Notes under the pieces: model-generated | Databases searched by the model: none | Seen by the model: only the letters and a program-made list of their open reading frames with translations | What the model was told of the DNA's origin: nothing | Assembly (NCBI GenBank): GCA_958295985.1 | Contig: OY282432.1 | Span: 3,567,001 to 3,631,000 of the forward strand | Length of the DNA stretch: 64,000 nucleotides | Origin: an uncultured Candidatus Binatia bacterium | GTDB lineage: Bacteria > Desulfobacterota > Binatia > UBA9968 > JAJDTQ01 | Reading direction: 5' to 3' | Shown here: piece after piece, positions 18,391-26,925 of the stretch | Numbering within the stretch: the stretch's first letter is position 1 | Layout of the letters: every line of letters begins with the position of its first letter | Position numbers and translations under genes: made by a program

Positions 18391-19563
18391 ATGGAAATCC
18401 GATACGGACTGATCAGCGCGGATTCGCACTGCGGCTTCGACCGGGACGCCTTCACCTCCCGGATGTCGGCGGCGAGGTGGGGCGAGCGCATTCCCCAGGT
18501 GATGGAGGTGGACGATGAGGGGCGGAAGGTGCACCGCTGGTTCGTCTACGGCAAGCCCCGGGGCGACAACGTCGGCAACTGTCCGGCGCTCATGGGAGAT
18601 CCGTTTCCCACCTACCCGCAGCGCTGGGAGGACGTGCCGCCAATCGGTTATGACCCCAGCCAGCGGTTGAAGGCGCTGGACGCCGACGGCATCGACGCCG
18701 AGGTCCTGTTCCCCAATCCCCCGGGCGGCACCTTCTACGAGTTCGACGACGCCGAGTTCGAGCTGGATGCCGTGCGGGCGTACAACGACGCCCTGGGCGA
18801 ATGGACCACCGTCAGCGACCGTTACGTTCCCGTAACCATCATTCCGTATTTGAGCGACCCGCAGACCATCCGGCGCGAGATCGAACGCGCCACCGCGGCC
18901 GGGCATCGGGGGATCAACCTCCAGGGACAGACCCCGAGTCCGTTGCGCCATCTGACGGATCCCTACTGGGACCCGGTGTGGGACGTGTGCCAGGCCCTGG
19001 ATGCACCGGTACACTTCCACGGCTCCTGCGGCGTGAAGGCGGGCTGGTCCACCCGTTTCTGGAGCGGCTATTCCCCGCGGCAGGGACACTCGGCCATGAC
19101 CAGCACCTCGGCGGTGACCCCCGCACAGATCATCCCGCACCTCATCTTCGGCGGCATCACCGAGCGCTTCCCGCGGCTCAAGTTCGTGTTCGCGGAGGCC
19201 GGTATCGGCGGGCTCAACTACATCCTCGCCGCCTGCGACCACGAGTGGGAGTGCCGCCATCTGTGGACCGAAGGCCTGAGCACCCGCCCCAGCGAGGCCG
19301 TGCGGCGGCAGATGTTCACCAACTTCTGGTTCGAGACCGAAGGCATCAAGCTGCGCCACGACATCGGCATCGACAACATCATGTGGGAGTCGGACTTCCC
19401 CCACGTGGCCTCTTTCTACCCGCGTTCCCGGGAGTCGGTGGAGCACGTGCTGGAAGGGGTACCCGCGGAGGACCGCCGGAAGCTGCTCTACGAGAACGCC
19501 GCAAGGGTCTACGGCATGGACGCCGTGGTGCGGGAAGCGGCGCCCCTGGAAGCACGCGCATGA
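18391..19563 (+). CDS. Amidohydrolase-2 family hydrolase/decarboxylase
   Basis: The 390-residue protein begins MEIRYGLISADSHCGF, again with Asp-x-His at the first metal site. It has LDADGIDAEVLFPNPPGG, then HFHGSCGVK (metal His) and NIMWESDFPHVASFYPRS with the catalytic Asp. This is the ACMSD-type TIM barrel. Its last codons overlap the next gene by four bases (ATGA), so the two amidohydrolases are translationally coupled and may form a heterodimer. The substrate is unknown. Confidence 0.9.
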   Translation: MEIRYGLISADSHCGFDRDAFTSRMSAARWGERIPQVMEVDDEGRKVHRWFVYGKPRGDNVGNCPALMGDPFPTYPQRWEDVPPIGYDPSQRLKALDADGIDAEVLFPNPPGGTFYEFDDAEFELDAVRAYNDALGEWTTVSDRYVPVTIIPYLSDPQTIRREIERATAAGHRGINLQGQTPSPLRHLTDPYWDPVWDVCQALDAPVHFHGSCGVKAGWSTRFWSGYSPRQGHSAMTSTSAVTPAQIIPHLIFGGITERFPRLKFVFAEAGIGGLNYILAACDHEWECRHLWTEGLSTRPSEAVRRQMFTNFWFETEGIKLRHDIGIDNIMWESDFPHVASFYPRSRESVEHVLEGVPAEDRRKLLYENAARVYGMDAVVREAAPLEARA

Positions 19564-20702
19564 GCCTCGCCCAAGGCTTCGTCAGCGCCGACGACCACGT
19601 CCAGGAGCCGCCCGACCTGTGGACGAAGCGGCTTTCCCGGACCCGGTTCGGGGACCGCATCCCACACCTGGAACGCGGTGCCGACGGCGCCGAGCACTGG
19701 ATGGTGGACGGCCGGCCGCTGCTCGGCGGCCACGTTGCGTCGGCAGGGGCGCTGATGCCGGACAGAAACCGGGAACCCCGATGCTGGGAGGAGGTGCCCG
19801 CCGCGGCCTACTCCCCCGCCGAGCGGTTGAAGGCCATGGATGCCGCGGGCATCGCGTACTCGGTGCTGTTCCCCACCGTCGCGGGTCTGGCGGGAGAGGC
19901 CTTTGCACAACTCCGGGACCCGGAGCTCGAGATCGGCTGCGTTCAGGCATACAACGACTGGCTGCTGGAGGAGTGGGCCTCGACCAGTTCCCGGTTCATT
20001 CCCCAGTGCATTGTGCCCATCTGGCCGCCCGAAGCCGCGGCCGCGGAGATGCAGCGGGCCGTGGCCAGGGGGCACCGCGGCATCGCGTTCCCGGCGCTGC
20101 CCATGCACCTGCGGGACGTGCCCCACGTGAGCGGCCCCGAGTACGACCCGGTGTGGAGCGCGTGCGAAGAGCTGGGCGTGCCGGTGTCGCTGCACGCGGG
20201 CGCCTCGCCGCAGTTGCAGTACCCGGCGTTCTCCGGCCTTGCGCCGGCCTTGGCCGACGCCGTGGACGCGGTCACCCGACCGGTGTCCAGCGTCTTCGTG
20301 CTGTCGCTCCTGTCCTTCTCGCGGGTGCTGCTGCGCCATCCTGGGCTGCGGTTGGTGATGGCGGAAAGCGCCCTGAGCTGGGCCATGCTCTACATGGAGT
20401 GGGCCGACCACCAGTTCGAGCACGACGGCCTGGCGCGCGAAGGATACGACCTCAAACCGTCCGAAATGTTCCACCGACAGTGCTTTCTCACGGCATGGTT
20501 CGATGACATCGCGCCGTTCGTCGGCTACGTGGGGGAAGACCGCATCCTCTGGTCCACGAACCTGCCCCTGGCCACGTCCACCTGGCCCCGGACCCGGGAG
20601 ACCGTGGAGCGCTGCTTCAAGGGCGTGACGGACGGCATCCGCCGGAAGATCCTGCGGGACAATGCGGCCGCGCTCTACGGCATCGAGCCGCCGCCAGGGT
20701 AG
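19560..20702 (+). CDS. Amidohydrolase-2 family protein with substituted active site
   Basis: Starting at ATG 19560 inside the stop of the preceding gene, this gives 380 residues. The N-terminus, GFVSADDHVQEPPDLW, and LKAMDAAGIAYSVLFPTVAG are typical of the family, and VSLHAGA keeps a metal-type His. At the conserved C-terminal strand, where relatives read W-G-S/T-D-Y/F-P-H, it reads ILWSTNLPLATSTWP. The catalytic Asp has become Asn and the following His is Leu. It may be inactive and serve as partner of the amidohydrolase encoded just upstream. Confidence 0.85.
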   Translation: MSLAQGFVSADDHVQEPPDLWTKRLSRTRFGDRIPHLERGADGAEHWMVDGRPLLGGHVASAGALMPDRNREPRCWEEVPAAAYSPAERLKAMDAAGIAYSVLFPTVAGLAGEAFAQLRDPELEIGCVQAYNDWLLEEWASTSSRFIPQCIVPIWPPEAAAAEMQRAVARGHRGIAFPALPMHLRDVPHVSGPEYDPVWSACEELGVPVSLHAGASPQLQYPAFSGLAPALADAVDAVTRPVSSVFVLSLLSFSRVLLRHPGLRLVMAESALSWAMLYMEWADHQFEHDGLAREGYDLKPSEMFHRQCFLTAWFDDIAPFVGYVGEDRILWSTNLPLATSTWPRTRETVERCFKGVTDGIRRKILRDNAAALYGIEPPPG

Positions 20703-20715
20703 GACGGCTTGGAGA

Positions 20716-20734
20716 GGCGGGTTTCGAACCCGCC
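20716..20734. repeat. Short palindromic stem-loop resembling a tRNA T-arm
   Basis: GGCGGGTT, TCG, AACCCGCC form a perfect 8-bp stem 14 nt after the amidohydrolase stop. Read on the minus strand it resembles a tRNA T-arm (GGGTTCGAAACCC) followed by CTCTCC. I could not find a matching acceptor stem or anticodon arm within 100 nt, so it is not a tRNA gene. It may be a terminator-like hairpin for the upstream operon or a relic of a tRNA end. Confidence 0.4.
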
Positions 20735-20849
20735 CGTGCCCGCCTCACCACCGGGTTCGGGATTTGATACGCGGCATCCGTTAGGAGTATAGTGAGCGCG
20801 CCACCAAAGCAGGATTCAGCACAACCAGCTTCAGTCGAGGAGGTAACTC

Positions 20850-21809
20850 ATGTTGACCGCAAAGGACCTGGGCGGAGTCATGGGCATGATGCCCGCGTTC
20901 GCCACGGACGACGCCGTGGACATCAATGCAACGCAAACCGTCGCCGTGGACAACCTTGCCGAGGGAGTGGACCGGATCATCGAGGACGGCATCGACGTCA
21001 TTTCCACTACCGGCACCTACGGCGAGTGCTACAATTTGCTCTGGGAAGAGTTCCGGACCATCACCACGGCGGCCGTGGACACGGTCAGGAAGCGGGTGCC
21101 GCTGTTCATCGGCGTCACCAGCCCCAACCCGCGGGAAGTGGTTCAGAAAATGAACTTCGTCAAGGACACGGCCGCGGACGGGGTCCTTCTGGGCGTACCC
21201 TACTACGAGACACTCCCGGTAGACGATGCCATCCGGTTCTATCACGACATCGCGGACCTGTTCCCGACGCTGAACATCCTGATCTACCACAACCCGGGGA
21301 ACCACAAGTTCACGCTGCCGGTGGGGGCTTTCAGGGAACTCGTCAAAAAGCCCGGCATCATCGGCATGAAGGACAGCCATCGCACCACCAGCGCGTTCAT
21401 GAACCTGCAGCGGATTACCCAAGGCAGGATCAGCGTTTTCGTGAACCAGACCCAGTTCCACCCTTACCATGGCATGGGCGCCGCCGGATGCTGGTCCACC
21501 GAGGTCTGGATGGGCCCCTGGCCGATCCTCCATCTGCGGAACCTGGTGCGGCGCGGCGAGAACGACAAGGCCGCGGAGGTCATCGCCGACATCATGACCG
21601 CCAGCCAGGGCAAGCCCGTCCCCGGCGAGGGCTTCAAGCGGCCCGCCGAGTACGCGGACTACTGCAAGGTAGGACCCACCCGGGTGCCGTTCGTCAATTT
21701 CCCGGACGTCCAGATCGACCGGGCGAAGAAGCGCGCGGCCCACTGGATGGAGATGAACGAGCGCTACCGTCCCCTGGTGGAAGCCGAGAACGGCCGCAGC
21801 GCCGCTTAG
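20850..21809 (+). CDS. DapA-superfamily hydratase-aldolase (copy 2)
   Basis: This 319-residue TIM-barrel protein starts at ATG 20850 after GAGGAGG. It differs from classical DapA and looks closer to trans-o-hydroxybenzylidenepyruvate hydratase-aldolases: GVMGMMPAFATDDAVDI, then STTGTYGECYNLLWEEF, Tyr146 in LIYHNPGNHKF and Schiff-base Lys174 in IIGMKDSHR. Such enzymes split an aryl-substituted pyruvate adduct into an aldehyde and pyruvate. The product at 26.9 kb has the same Tyr and Lys at identical residue numbers. It precedes the MFS gene by 85 nt. Confidence 0.88.
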   Translation: MLTAKDLGGVMGMMPAFATDDAVDINATQTVAVDNLAEGVDRIIEDGIDVISTTGTYGECYNLLWEEFRTITTAAVDTVRKRVPLFIGVTSPNPREVVQKMNFVKDTAADGVLLGVPYYETLPVDDAIRFYHDIADLFPTLNILIYHNPGNHKFTLPVGAFRELVKKPGIIGMKDSHRTTSAFMNLQRITQGRISVFVNQTQFHPYHGMGAAGCWSTEVWMGPWPILHLRNLVRRGENDKAAEVIADIMTASQGKPVPGEGFKRPAEYADYCKVGPTRVPFVNFPDVQIDRAKKRAAHWMEMNERYRPLVEAENGRSAA

Positions 21810-21894
21810 CCGCGCGTCATGCACGCCGGGGCGCCCGGTCGCCCCGGCAACCCCTATCCCGGTAACGAAACACGGAACACGGAGGATCACGAGA

Positions 21895-23097
21895 CTGAAG
21901 CCGACCCGCGGCGCACTGGTCCATCGCGGCTTCCGCCTGCTGTGGCTGGCCATCCTGGCCACTTCCTTCGGCTTTCACATCCAGCGAACGCTGGAGCTGT
22001 GGCTCATCTACGAGCTGACCGGTTCGGCGCTGCACCTGGGACTGACCGGACTGGCCCGCGGCGTTCCCGTCTTCGTCCTCTCGCTGGGCGGCGGTGTCCT
22101 GGCCGACCGCATCGACCGCCGCCGGTTCGTGATACTGGTGCAGACCGGCAACGGCGCCCTGAACCTGGCGCTCGCGACGCTGGCCCTGACGGGCCTGATC
22201 GAGGTCTGGCACATCTATGTCTCGGCCCTCCTGAGCGCCTCGTTGAACGCCGTCGGCGCGCCCTCCCGTAACGCCATGGTGCCGGGGCTGGTGCCACGGG
22301 AGATGCTCCTTAACGCCCTCTCGCTCACGGCCATGAGCCGGAAGCTGTCCCAGCTCCTGGGGCCGGTCCTGACCGGTTTCCTCATCGCCTGGGTCAGTTC
22401 GGGGTTCACTTACGCTCTCAACGGCGCCGTGTACCTGTCGGCAGCCTTCCTGGTGGCCGCCATCCAGTACGCGTCGGACCCATCCGGCGCTCCCGAGTCG
22501 CCCTTCCGGAGCCTGATGGAGGGCATCGCGTTCGTTCGCCGGGAAACCGCGGTGTGGGTCTTCCTCAGCATGGACCTCATCGCCGTCTACTTTGGAAGCT
22601 ACCGCGCCTTGCTGCCGATCTTCGTGGCAGCCCTGGGAGCCGGCGCCGAAGCCTTCGGCCTGTTGCTCTCCGCTGCCGCTGGAGGGGCCATTCTTGGCGT
22701 CGCCCTGGTGCTGTCCCTGGGCGACCTTCGATACAAGGGCCTTTGGGTGGCCTTCGGGATCTTTGCCTATTCCTTCTGTCTCGTGGTCCTGGCGCTGTCG
22801 GACTGGTTCCTGCTGTCGGCGGCCGCCGTGTTCCTGCTGGGCTTCTTCGAGGCCCTTCAGATGGTGCTCCGCAACGTCATCATCCAGACCACCACCCCGG
22901 ACAACCTCAGAGGACGGATCCTGAGCTTTCAGCGAATGCTGGGCGTCGGCGGGCCGAGCCTCGGGGAGGCGCAATCGGGCTTCGTCGCGGCGCTCATCGG
23001 CGCCCCCGTCACCCTCATGGTGGGCGCCGCCATCTGCGTCGGCACCACTCTGGGGCTCCTGACCTTCAGAAGAGAGATTCGCAAGCCGGACCTGTGA
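21895..23097 (+). CDS. MFS exporter with a probable CTG start
   Basis: Coding sequence is clear from about 21895: LKPTRGALVHRGFRLLWLAI leads into the first membrane helix, then LYELTGSALHLG-type and LADRIDRRRF (loop 2-3 motif) segments. The whole gives 400 residues and twelve helices, as in EntS-like (DHA3) efflux proteins. No ATG, GTG or TTG occurs in frame before a GTG at 22129, which would delete two helices and the loop motif. GGAGGA at 21881-21886 stands 8 nt before CTG 21895 and only 2 nt before ACG 21889, so CTG is the likely start. The stop abuts the restriction gene's stop with no spacer. Confidence 0.8.
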   Translation: MKPTRGALVHRGFRLLWLAILATSFGFHIQRTLELWLIYELTGSALHLGLTGLARGVPVFVLSLGGGVLADRIDRRRFVILVQTGNGALNLALATLALTGLIEVWHIYVSALLSASLNAVGAPSRNAMVPGLVPREMLLNALSLTAMSRKLSQLLGPVLTGFLIAWVSSGFTYALNGAVYLSAAFLVAAIQYASDPSGAPESPFRSLMEGIAFVRRETAVWVFLSMDLIAVYFGSYRALLPIFVAALGAGAEAFGLLLSAAAGGAILGVALVLSLGDLRYKGLWVAFGIFAYSFCLVVLALSDWFLLSAAAVFLLGFFEALQMVLRNVIIQTTTPDNLRGRILSFQRMLGVGGPSLGEAQSGFVAALIGAPVTLMVGAAICVGTTLGLLTFRREIRKPDL

Positions 23098-24063
23098 TTA
23101 GCCCGGAATTCCGACCAGGGACAGGACACGGGAACGAAAGTCACGAAACTCGTCGCTTCCGGCCCCTTTGAGTTCGGAGATGCGGTAGAAGCGATTGGTT
23201 GACGGAGATTCTCTCCGCGCCATCTCCAAGTCGATCCTGTCGACATTGACGATGGTCCAGCACTCGACAAAGCCCGCCTGTTTAGCCTTCTGGTGACTCT
23301 TCTCGGCCTCGCCGATTCTGTTGTGGATATTGGAGAAATCTGTACCCGACTTGACCTCTATGGCAATGATATTGCGGTGCTTATCGGGGGCCATTTCCTC
23401 CACAATGACGATATCCGGGTCCGGGGCGAATTGGATGACGACGTTCCGGCCGGAAGCATTGTTGATGTCGAGTCGCCGGTCGCCCTGTCTTTGGATCCTC
23501 CCCTTGACCACTTCCCGGATGGCATCAAAGACGACCACGATCCCCGTGCTGCCCTTTCTGACGTTTGCTCCTCCCCGCAGTTGCGGTCCCAGGGTTGGCA
23601 ACGTGAGGTCGTCCAGGAACTGCGGCTCGATGTCTTCCTCGTCAAGGGCTGCAACCAGCCGGGAAGCACAATGAACCATGCCCGCACAAAGATCAGGCAG
23701 CGACTCGTCCTGTCGCGCCGAAAGCGTACCGCTGTCCTCCATGCTCTTGAAGAGCCCCGCACGACCGCTGCTGCCATACATGGCCTTCTGACTGAAACCC
23801 AGCAACAACCTGTAGTAGCCAAGAAGTCGAGGGTTCGAACGAAGCAGACAGGGCACTGGAAACAGCAACTCCCCCCGGAGGCCATGCGCGGCGAGACGCT
23901 TGAGATCCTCTTCGCGCACGTATTCACGGAGCTGTGCGTCAATCTCCTGGAGAGACGAATTCCGGACGGTTGACAGCAGCGCTTGCTGCAAGAGTTGGCT
24001 TCTTATCGTCTTGAGTGACCTGGAGAAGTCAATCTGCAGTTCCGGCGCGGGAAGGTTGATCAT
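23098..24063 (-). CDS. Type II restriction endonuclease, XcyI/Cfr9I/XmaI family
   Basis: The 321-residue protein matches what I recall of Cfr9I, XmaI and XcyI, which cut C^CCGGG. Typical stretches are LRGELLFPVPCLLR, LLGYYRLLLGFSQK, then a PD-(D/E)xK nuclease core with Asp215/Asp217 (PDPDIVIVEE) and Glu236-x-Lys238 (IAIEVKSGTDFSNIHNR), followed by GEAEKSHQKAKQAGF. It overlaps the methylase gene by 35 nt, so methylase is translated first, which protects the host. The recognition site is predicted from the family, not shown. GC is lower than in the flanking catabolic genes, as expected for a mobile R-M system. Confidence 0.88.
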   Translation of the reverse strand: MINLPAPELQIDFSRSLKTIRSQLLQQALLSTVRNSSLQEIDAQLREYVREEDLKRLAAHGLRGELLFPVPCLLRSNPRLLGYYRLLLGFSQKAMYGSSGRAGLFKSMEDSGTLSARQDESLPDLCAGMVHCASRLVAALDEEDIEPQFLDDLTLPTLGPQLRGGANVRKGSTGIVVVFDAIREVVKGRIQRQGDRRLDINNASGRNVVIQFAPDPDIVIVEEMAPDKHRNIIAIEVKSGTDFSNIHNRIGEAEKSHQKAKQAGFVECWTIVNVDRIDLEMARRESPSTNRFYRISELKGAGSDEFRDFRSRVLSLVGIPG

Positions 24064-24955
24064 CTCTGACCTTCAGGTCGAACTGAAGCTGCCGTTCGTG
24101 CTTTGACAGACGACCTGCGGCCAGTTCGACATATTTGGGATGAAGCTCGATTCCTATGTACTTTCTGCCGGTCTTCTGGCAGACGAGACCCACCGTACCC
24201 GTCCCGAAGAACGGGTCCAGCACGTAGTCGTCGGGACGGCTTCCCGCCAGGATACAGGGTTCGATCAATTTGGGCGGAAACGTCGCGAAATGGGCGTCCT
24301 TGGTAGGCTCTGTATTCACGTCCCAGACCGAACGGCGATTGCGCTCGCGGGCGCCGTTGCCGCCGGGCTCCTTAATGGCTTCGTGGTCGTAGTAGTAACG
24401 TTCGCTTCGGGTGAAAAGAAAAACGTATTCATGAGCTCGCGTTGGCCGATCCTTGACGCTTTCCGGCATCGCGTTGGGCTTGTGCCAGACGATGTCGCTG
24501 CGCAGGTACCAGCCGTCTTCTTGCAGCGCGAGTGCCAGACGCCAGGGAACCCCGATCAGATCCTTTGGCTTGAGACCTTCCGGGGTCTCAGGGCGTACGG
24601 ACATCGCACGCGCACGGTTTTTCTTGTCGGGGGCACGCCAAGTTCTGTTTCCGCTCGTGTAGCCGTCCCCGACGTTCAACCAGAAGGTCCCGCCCGGCTT
24701 CAGAACCCGTTTGACTTCCCGAAAAACGGCGATAAGGCGATTGATGAACTGGGGGAGCGTCGGCTCCAGGCCGATCTGATCCTCAATGTCATAATCCCTG
24801 AGACCCCAGTAAGGCGGCGAAGTCACCACACACTGGATCGATTCGCGCGGCAAACGCGAGAGGACGTGTTGGGCGTCGCCGTGGAGGATCATCGACTCGG
24901 CGAGTCGAATGTCGGCCGAGTAGCTCGACAGTCTTTCACTTACAACGAATGTCAT
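24029..24955 (-). CDS. DNA (cytosine-N4-)-methyltransferase of the R-M pair
   Basis: This 308-residue enzyme has the beta-class motif order: catalytic TSPPYWGLRDY at residues 45-55 before the AdoMet-binding LDPFFGTGTVG at about 246-256. SPPY is typical of N4-cytosine or N6-adenine amino methylases. Pairing with an XcyI-type nuclease points to m4C in CCCGGG. The N-terminus includes ESMILHGDAQHVLSRLP, and RVLKPGGTFWLNVGDGY is the post-catalytic region. Its start at 24955 has AGGG 6 nt upstream. No controller (C) protein gene is visible; order and overlap may provide the timing. Confidence 0.92.
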   Translation of the reverse strand: MTFVVSERLSSYSADIRLAESMILHGDAQHVLSRLPRESIQCVVTSPPYWGLRDYDIEDQIGLEPTLPQFINRLIAVFREVKRVLKPGGTFWLNVGDGYTSGNRTWRAPDKKNRARAMSVRPETPEGLKPKDLIGVPWRLALALQEDGWYLRSDIVWHKPNAMPESVKDRPTRAHEYVFLFTRSERYYYDHEAIKEPGGNGARERNRRSVWDVNTEPTKDAHFATFPPKLIEPCILAGSRPDDYVLDPFFGTGTVGLVCQKTGRKYIGIELHPKYVELAAGRLSKHERQLQFDLKVRDDQPSRAGTAD

Positions 24956-25263
24956 TTAATCCCTGATCGACCTGCCTGATGAAATTCGGGGAGCCGAGCT
25001 ATAGGGAAAACACAACACCGCCTCCTCCGATCCCATCGAGGCCAACCGCCTTATCCAACGACAACCTATCACCTGTCTCGGTATCCGCAAGAACCTTGGG
25101 ACCACTTGTCCGGTTCCTTCGCACCGACTGCAAGGGGACAACGACAGAGGAGATCATAGCCCCTCCACCTTGTTGCCGGCACCCCTCCTGTGGCACATTG
25201 GCGACGGATCGACCCCTTGGTGTTCCGGTTGAGGCTCTCCCTTGCAACGGAGGAGATACGGCC
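24956..25263. other. Divergent intergenic region, no gene seen
   Basis: This 308-bp gap separates the divergent methylase and DUF3891 genes and should hold promoters for both. On the minus strand TATAGC lies about 50 nt before the methylase start, but I see no convincing -35 partner. No conserved controller box or repeat stood out. Confidence 0.4.
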
Positions 25264-26106
25264 ATGATGGTTTGCCCCTATGACGACGAACGCCTGCTGC
25301 TGATCCTCCAGGTGGACCACTCACGGGTCACCGGCTGGCTGGCCGCGCACTGGGGCAACGACGAGTTCGCGCGTCCTTCGCCCTACGCGGCGATGGTGCT
25401 GGCGGCCCAGGAGCACGATACCGGATGGTGGGACTGGGAGATCAAGCCGCAGCTCAACGACGAGGGCAGGCCGCCCGACTACATCGGCAGCATCAAGCAC
25501 CTGGGACTCGGCGTCTGGCTCGCGTTCTACCGGAACGGCATCACGCGGCTGGCGGAGCAGGATGCCTACGCGGGCTACATCATCTCCCTGCATGCGGAGG
25601 CGTTGCTGACTCAGGGCAAGGGCCTGCTCTCCTACATGCCCGACTATACGGTCTATCCGGAGGTACGCGAGTTTCTTGGCGAGCAGCAATCCTACCGCGA
25701 GGCGTTGATGACGCGGCTCCGGAAATCACCCGAGTACCGCGACTGCGTAACGGACGAACAGCTTTGGACGAACTTCAAGCTCATGGAGATCTACGATCAG
25801 ATGGGGCAGTTCATCTGCAACCGGTATCCGTTCAACTCGACCCACCGCAAGAACGGCCCCGGCCCCACGCTGAGCGGCATAGCCGCACCGGTGAAACCCG
25901 GTCGTGAGGACACCGTCCTGACGTTCGACATCCGGGACGAACGACGCGCCGTGGTGACGCCCTACCCTTTCGATGTCGATCCGTTGCCGGTGTCTTTGCA
26001 GGGGCGTCTGGTTCCCAGCCGCCGTTACGAGAGTCAGGCGGAGTTCCTGCGCGAGTATTACGGAGCGGAGCGCCTGCCGGTGAGTTACGCGCTGCATTCG
26101 AGCTAG
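25264..26106 (+). CDS. DUF3891 family protein
   Basis: The frame is open from 24979, but GGAGGAGA stands just before ATG 25264 (MMVCPYDDERLLLILQVDHS), giving 280 residues. The family block is clear: a His in QVDHSRVTGWLAAHWGN, FARPSPYAAMVLAAQEHDTGWWDWE, and later HAEALLTQGKGLLSYMPDY. The conserved histidines, including EHD, suggest an HD-like or metal-dependent fold, but the family has no assigned activity. It stands alone between the R-M pair and a YCII-like gene. Confidence 0.85.
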   Translation: MMVCPYDDERLLLILQVDHSRVTGWLAAHWGNDEFARPSPYAAMVLAAQEHDTGWWDWEIKPQLNDEGRPPDYIGSIKHLGLGVWLAFYRNGITRLAEQDAYAGYIISLHAEALLTQGKGLLSYMPDYTVYPEVREFLGEQQSYREALMTRLRKSPEYRDCVTDEQLWTNFKLMEIYDQMGQFICNRYPFNSTHRKNGPGPTLSGIAAPVKPGREDTVLTFDIRDERRAVVTPYPFDVDPLPVSLQGRLVPSRRYESQAEFLREYYGAERLPVSYALHSS

Positions 26107-26349
26107 TCTTTTTACCATTGTGTCGGGACGGCTCATGCGGCGCTTCGACACACGAGAACACCGAGAGTGTGCGTCAGGTCAGCGCGCAAGCTCCGCCACC
26201 CGCTCAAGCGCGTAGACATCGTCCCACTGGCGAAACGATTGTTCCCAACTGTGTGGCGCGCAATCATGTTGGCTGCGCGTTCGAGACAAGCGAACCTGTG
26301 CCTGAAGCCGCCTGGAGACATCGCCTGCCGAGATGAAGGAGACCTGATC

Positions 26350-26733
26350 ATGTGGTATCTCGTGCTCTCCCATTCCCTGCCCGAAAAGGAAGAGATGAAG
26401 CAACGCAACTACGACGACCACCGGGACTGGCTGGAGGCACAGCATCGGGCAGGGCGCCTGCTCTTTTCAGGGCCGACGGCGGACCGTGCTTACGGGATCT
26501 ATGTCATGCTGGCATCGAGCCTGGACGAGGCCAAGACCCTCGCTGCCCAGGACCCGCATCACGCCAGGGGCATTCGGACCATGGAAGTCCTGGAGTGGAA
26601 CCCGCACCGGGCTTTTAGAATGGACGGCACCACCATCGACGATGTCGAGGGGATGGCGACGAAGGGTGACCCTTCCCGGAGCCGGGCATCGTGCATTCCT
26701 GGCCACGACGAAGGGTCCCGAGGTCGTTGCTGA
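26350..26733 (+). CDS. YCII-related domain protein
   Basis: ATG 26350 has AAGGAGA upstream and gives 127 residues; the open frame upstream is not conserved-looking. The first 90 residues are a YciI-type ferredoxin-like domain: MWYLVLSHSLPEKEEMKQ, an HRDWLEAQHRAGRLLFSGP block with the usual His and Asp, and DPHHARGIRTMEVLEWN at the end. Members occur in aromatic breakdown clusters, where some act as muconolactone isomerase-like or dehydrochlorinase enzymes. The last 35 residues are low complexity. Confidence 0.82.
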   Translation: MWYLVLSHSLPEKEEMKQRNYDDHRDWLEAQHRAGRLLFSGPTADRAYGIYVMLASSLDEAKTLAAQDPHHARGIRTMEVLEWNPHRAFRMDGTTIDDVEGMATKGDPSRSRASCIPGHDEGSRGRC

Positions 26734-26806
26734 AACCCAAAGCCGGGGTACACATCCGTGCGAGAAGCCCTGTCAACGTAGCCTCGCGTCGTGCCGCGAG
26801 CCAATG

Positions 26807-26835
26807 TTGACAGCCCAACAGGGACTTGGTAGTGT
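26807..26835 (+). promoter_or_regulatory. Probable sigma-70-type promoter for the aldolase/bicupin pair
   Basis: TTGACA at 26807-26812 and TAGTGT at 26830-26835 are separated by 17 nt, in the 192-nt gap before the aldolase at 26926. A transcript would begin near 26842 with a leader of about 84 nt. The -35 box is consensus and the -10 is weak. Confidence 0.45.
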
Positions 26836-26925
26836 CCCCGCCGGACAGCGCGTCCCACGGTCACGGCGGCTGCACGCGTAACCCTTTGATCCAAGCCCAC
26901 CACCTGCCCGAAGAAGGGGGAAGCC

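Noticed and set aside
20700..20800. tRNA gene suggested by GGGTTCGAAACCC on the minus strand
   Set aside because: No anticodon arm, D-arm or acceptor partner could be built around the T-arm-like palindrome.
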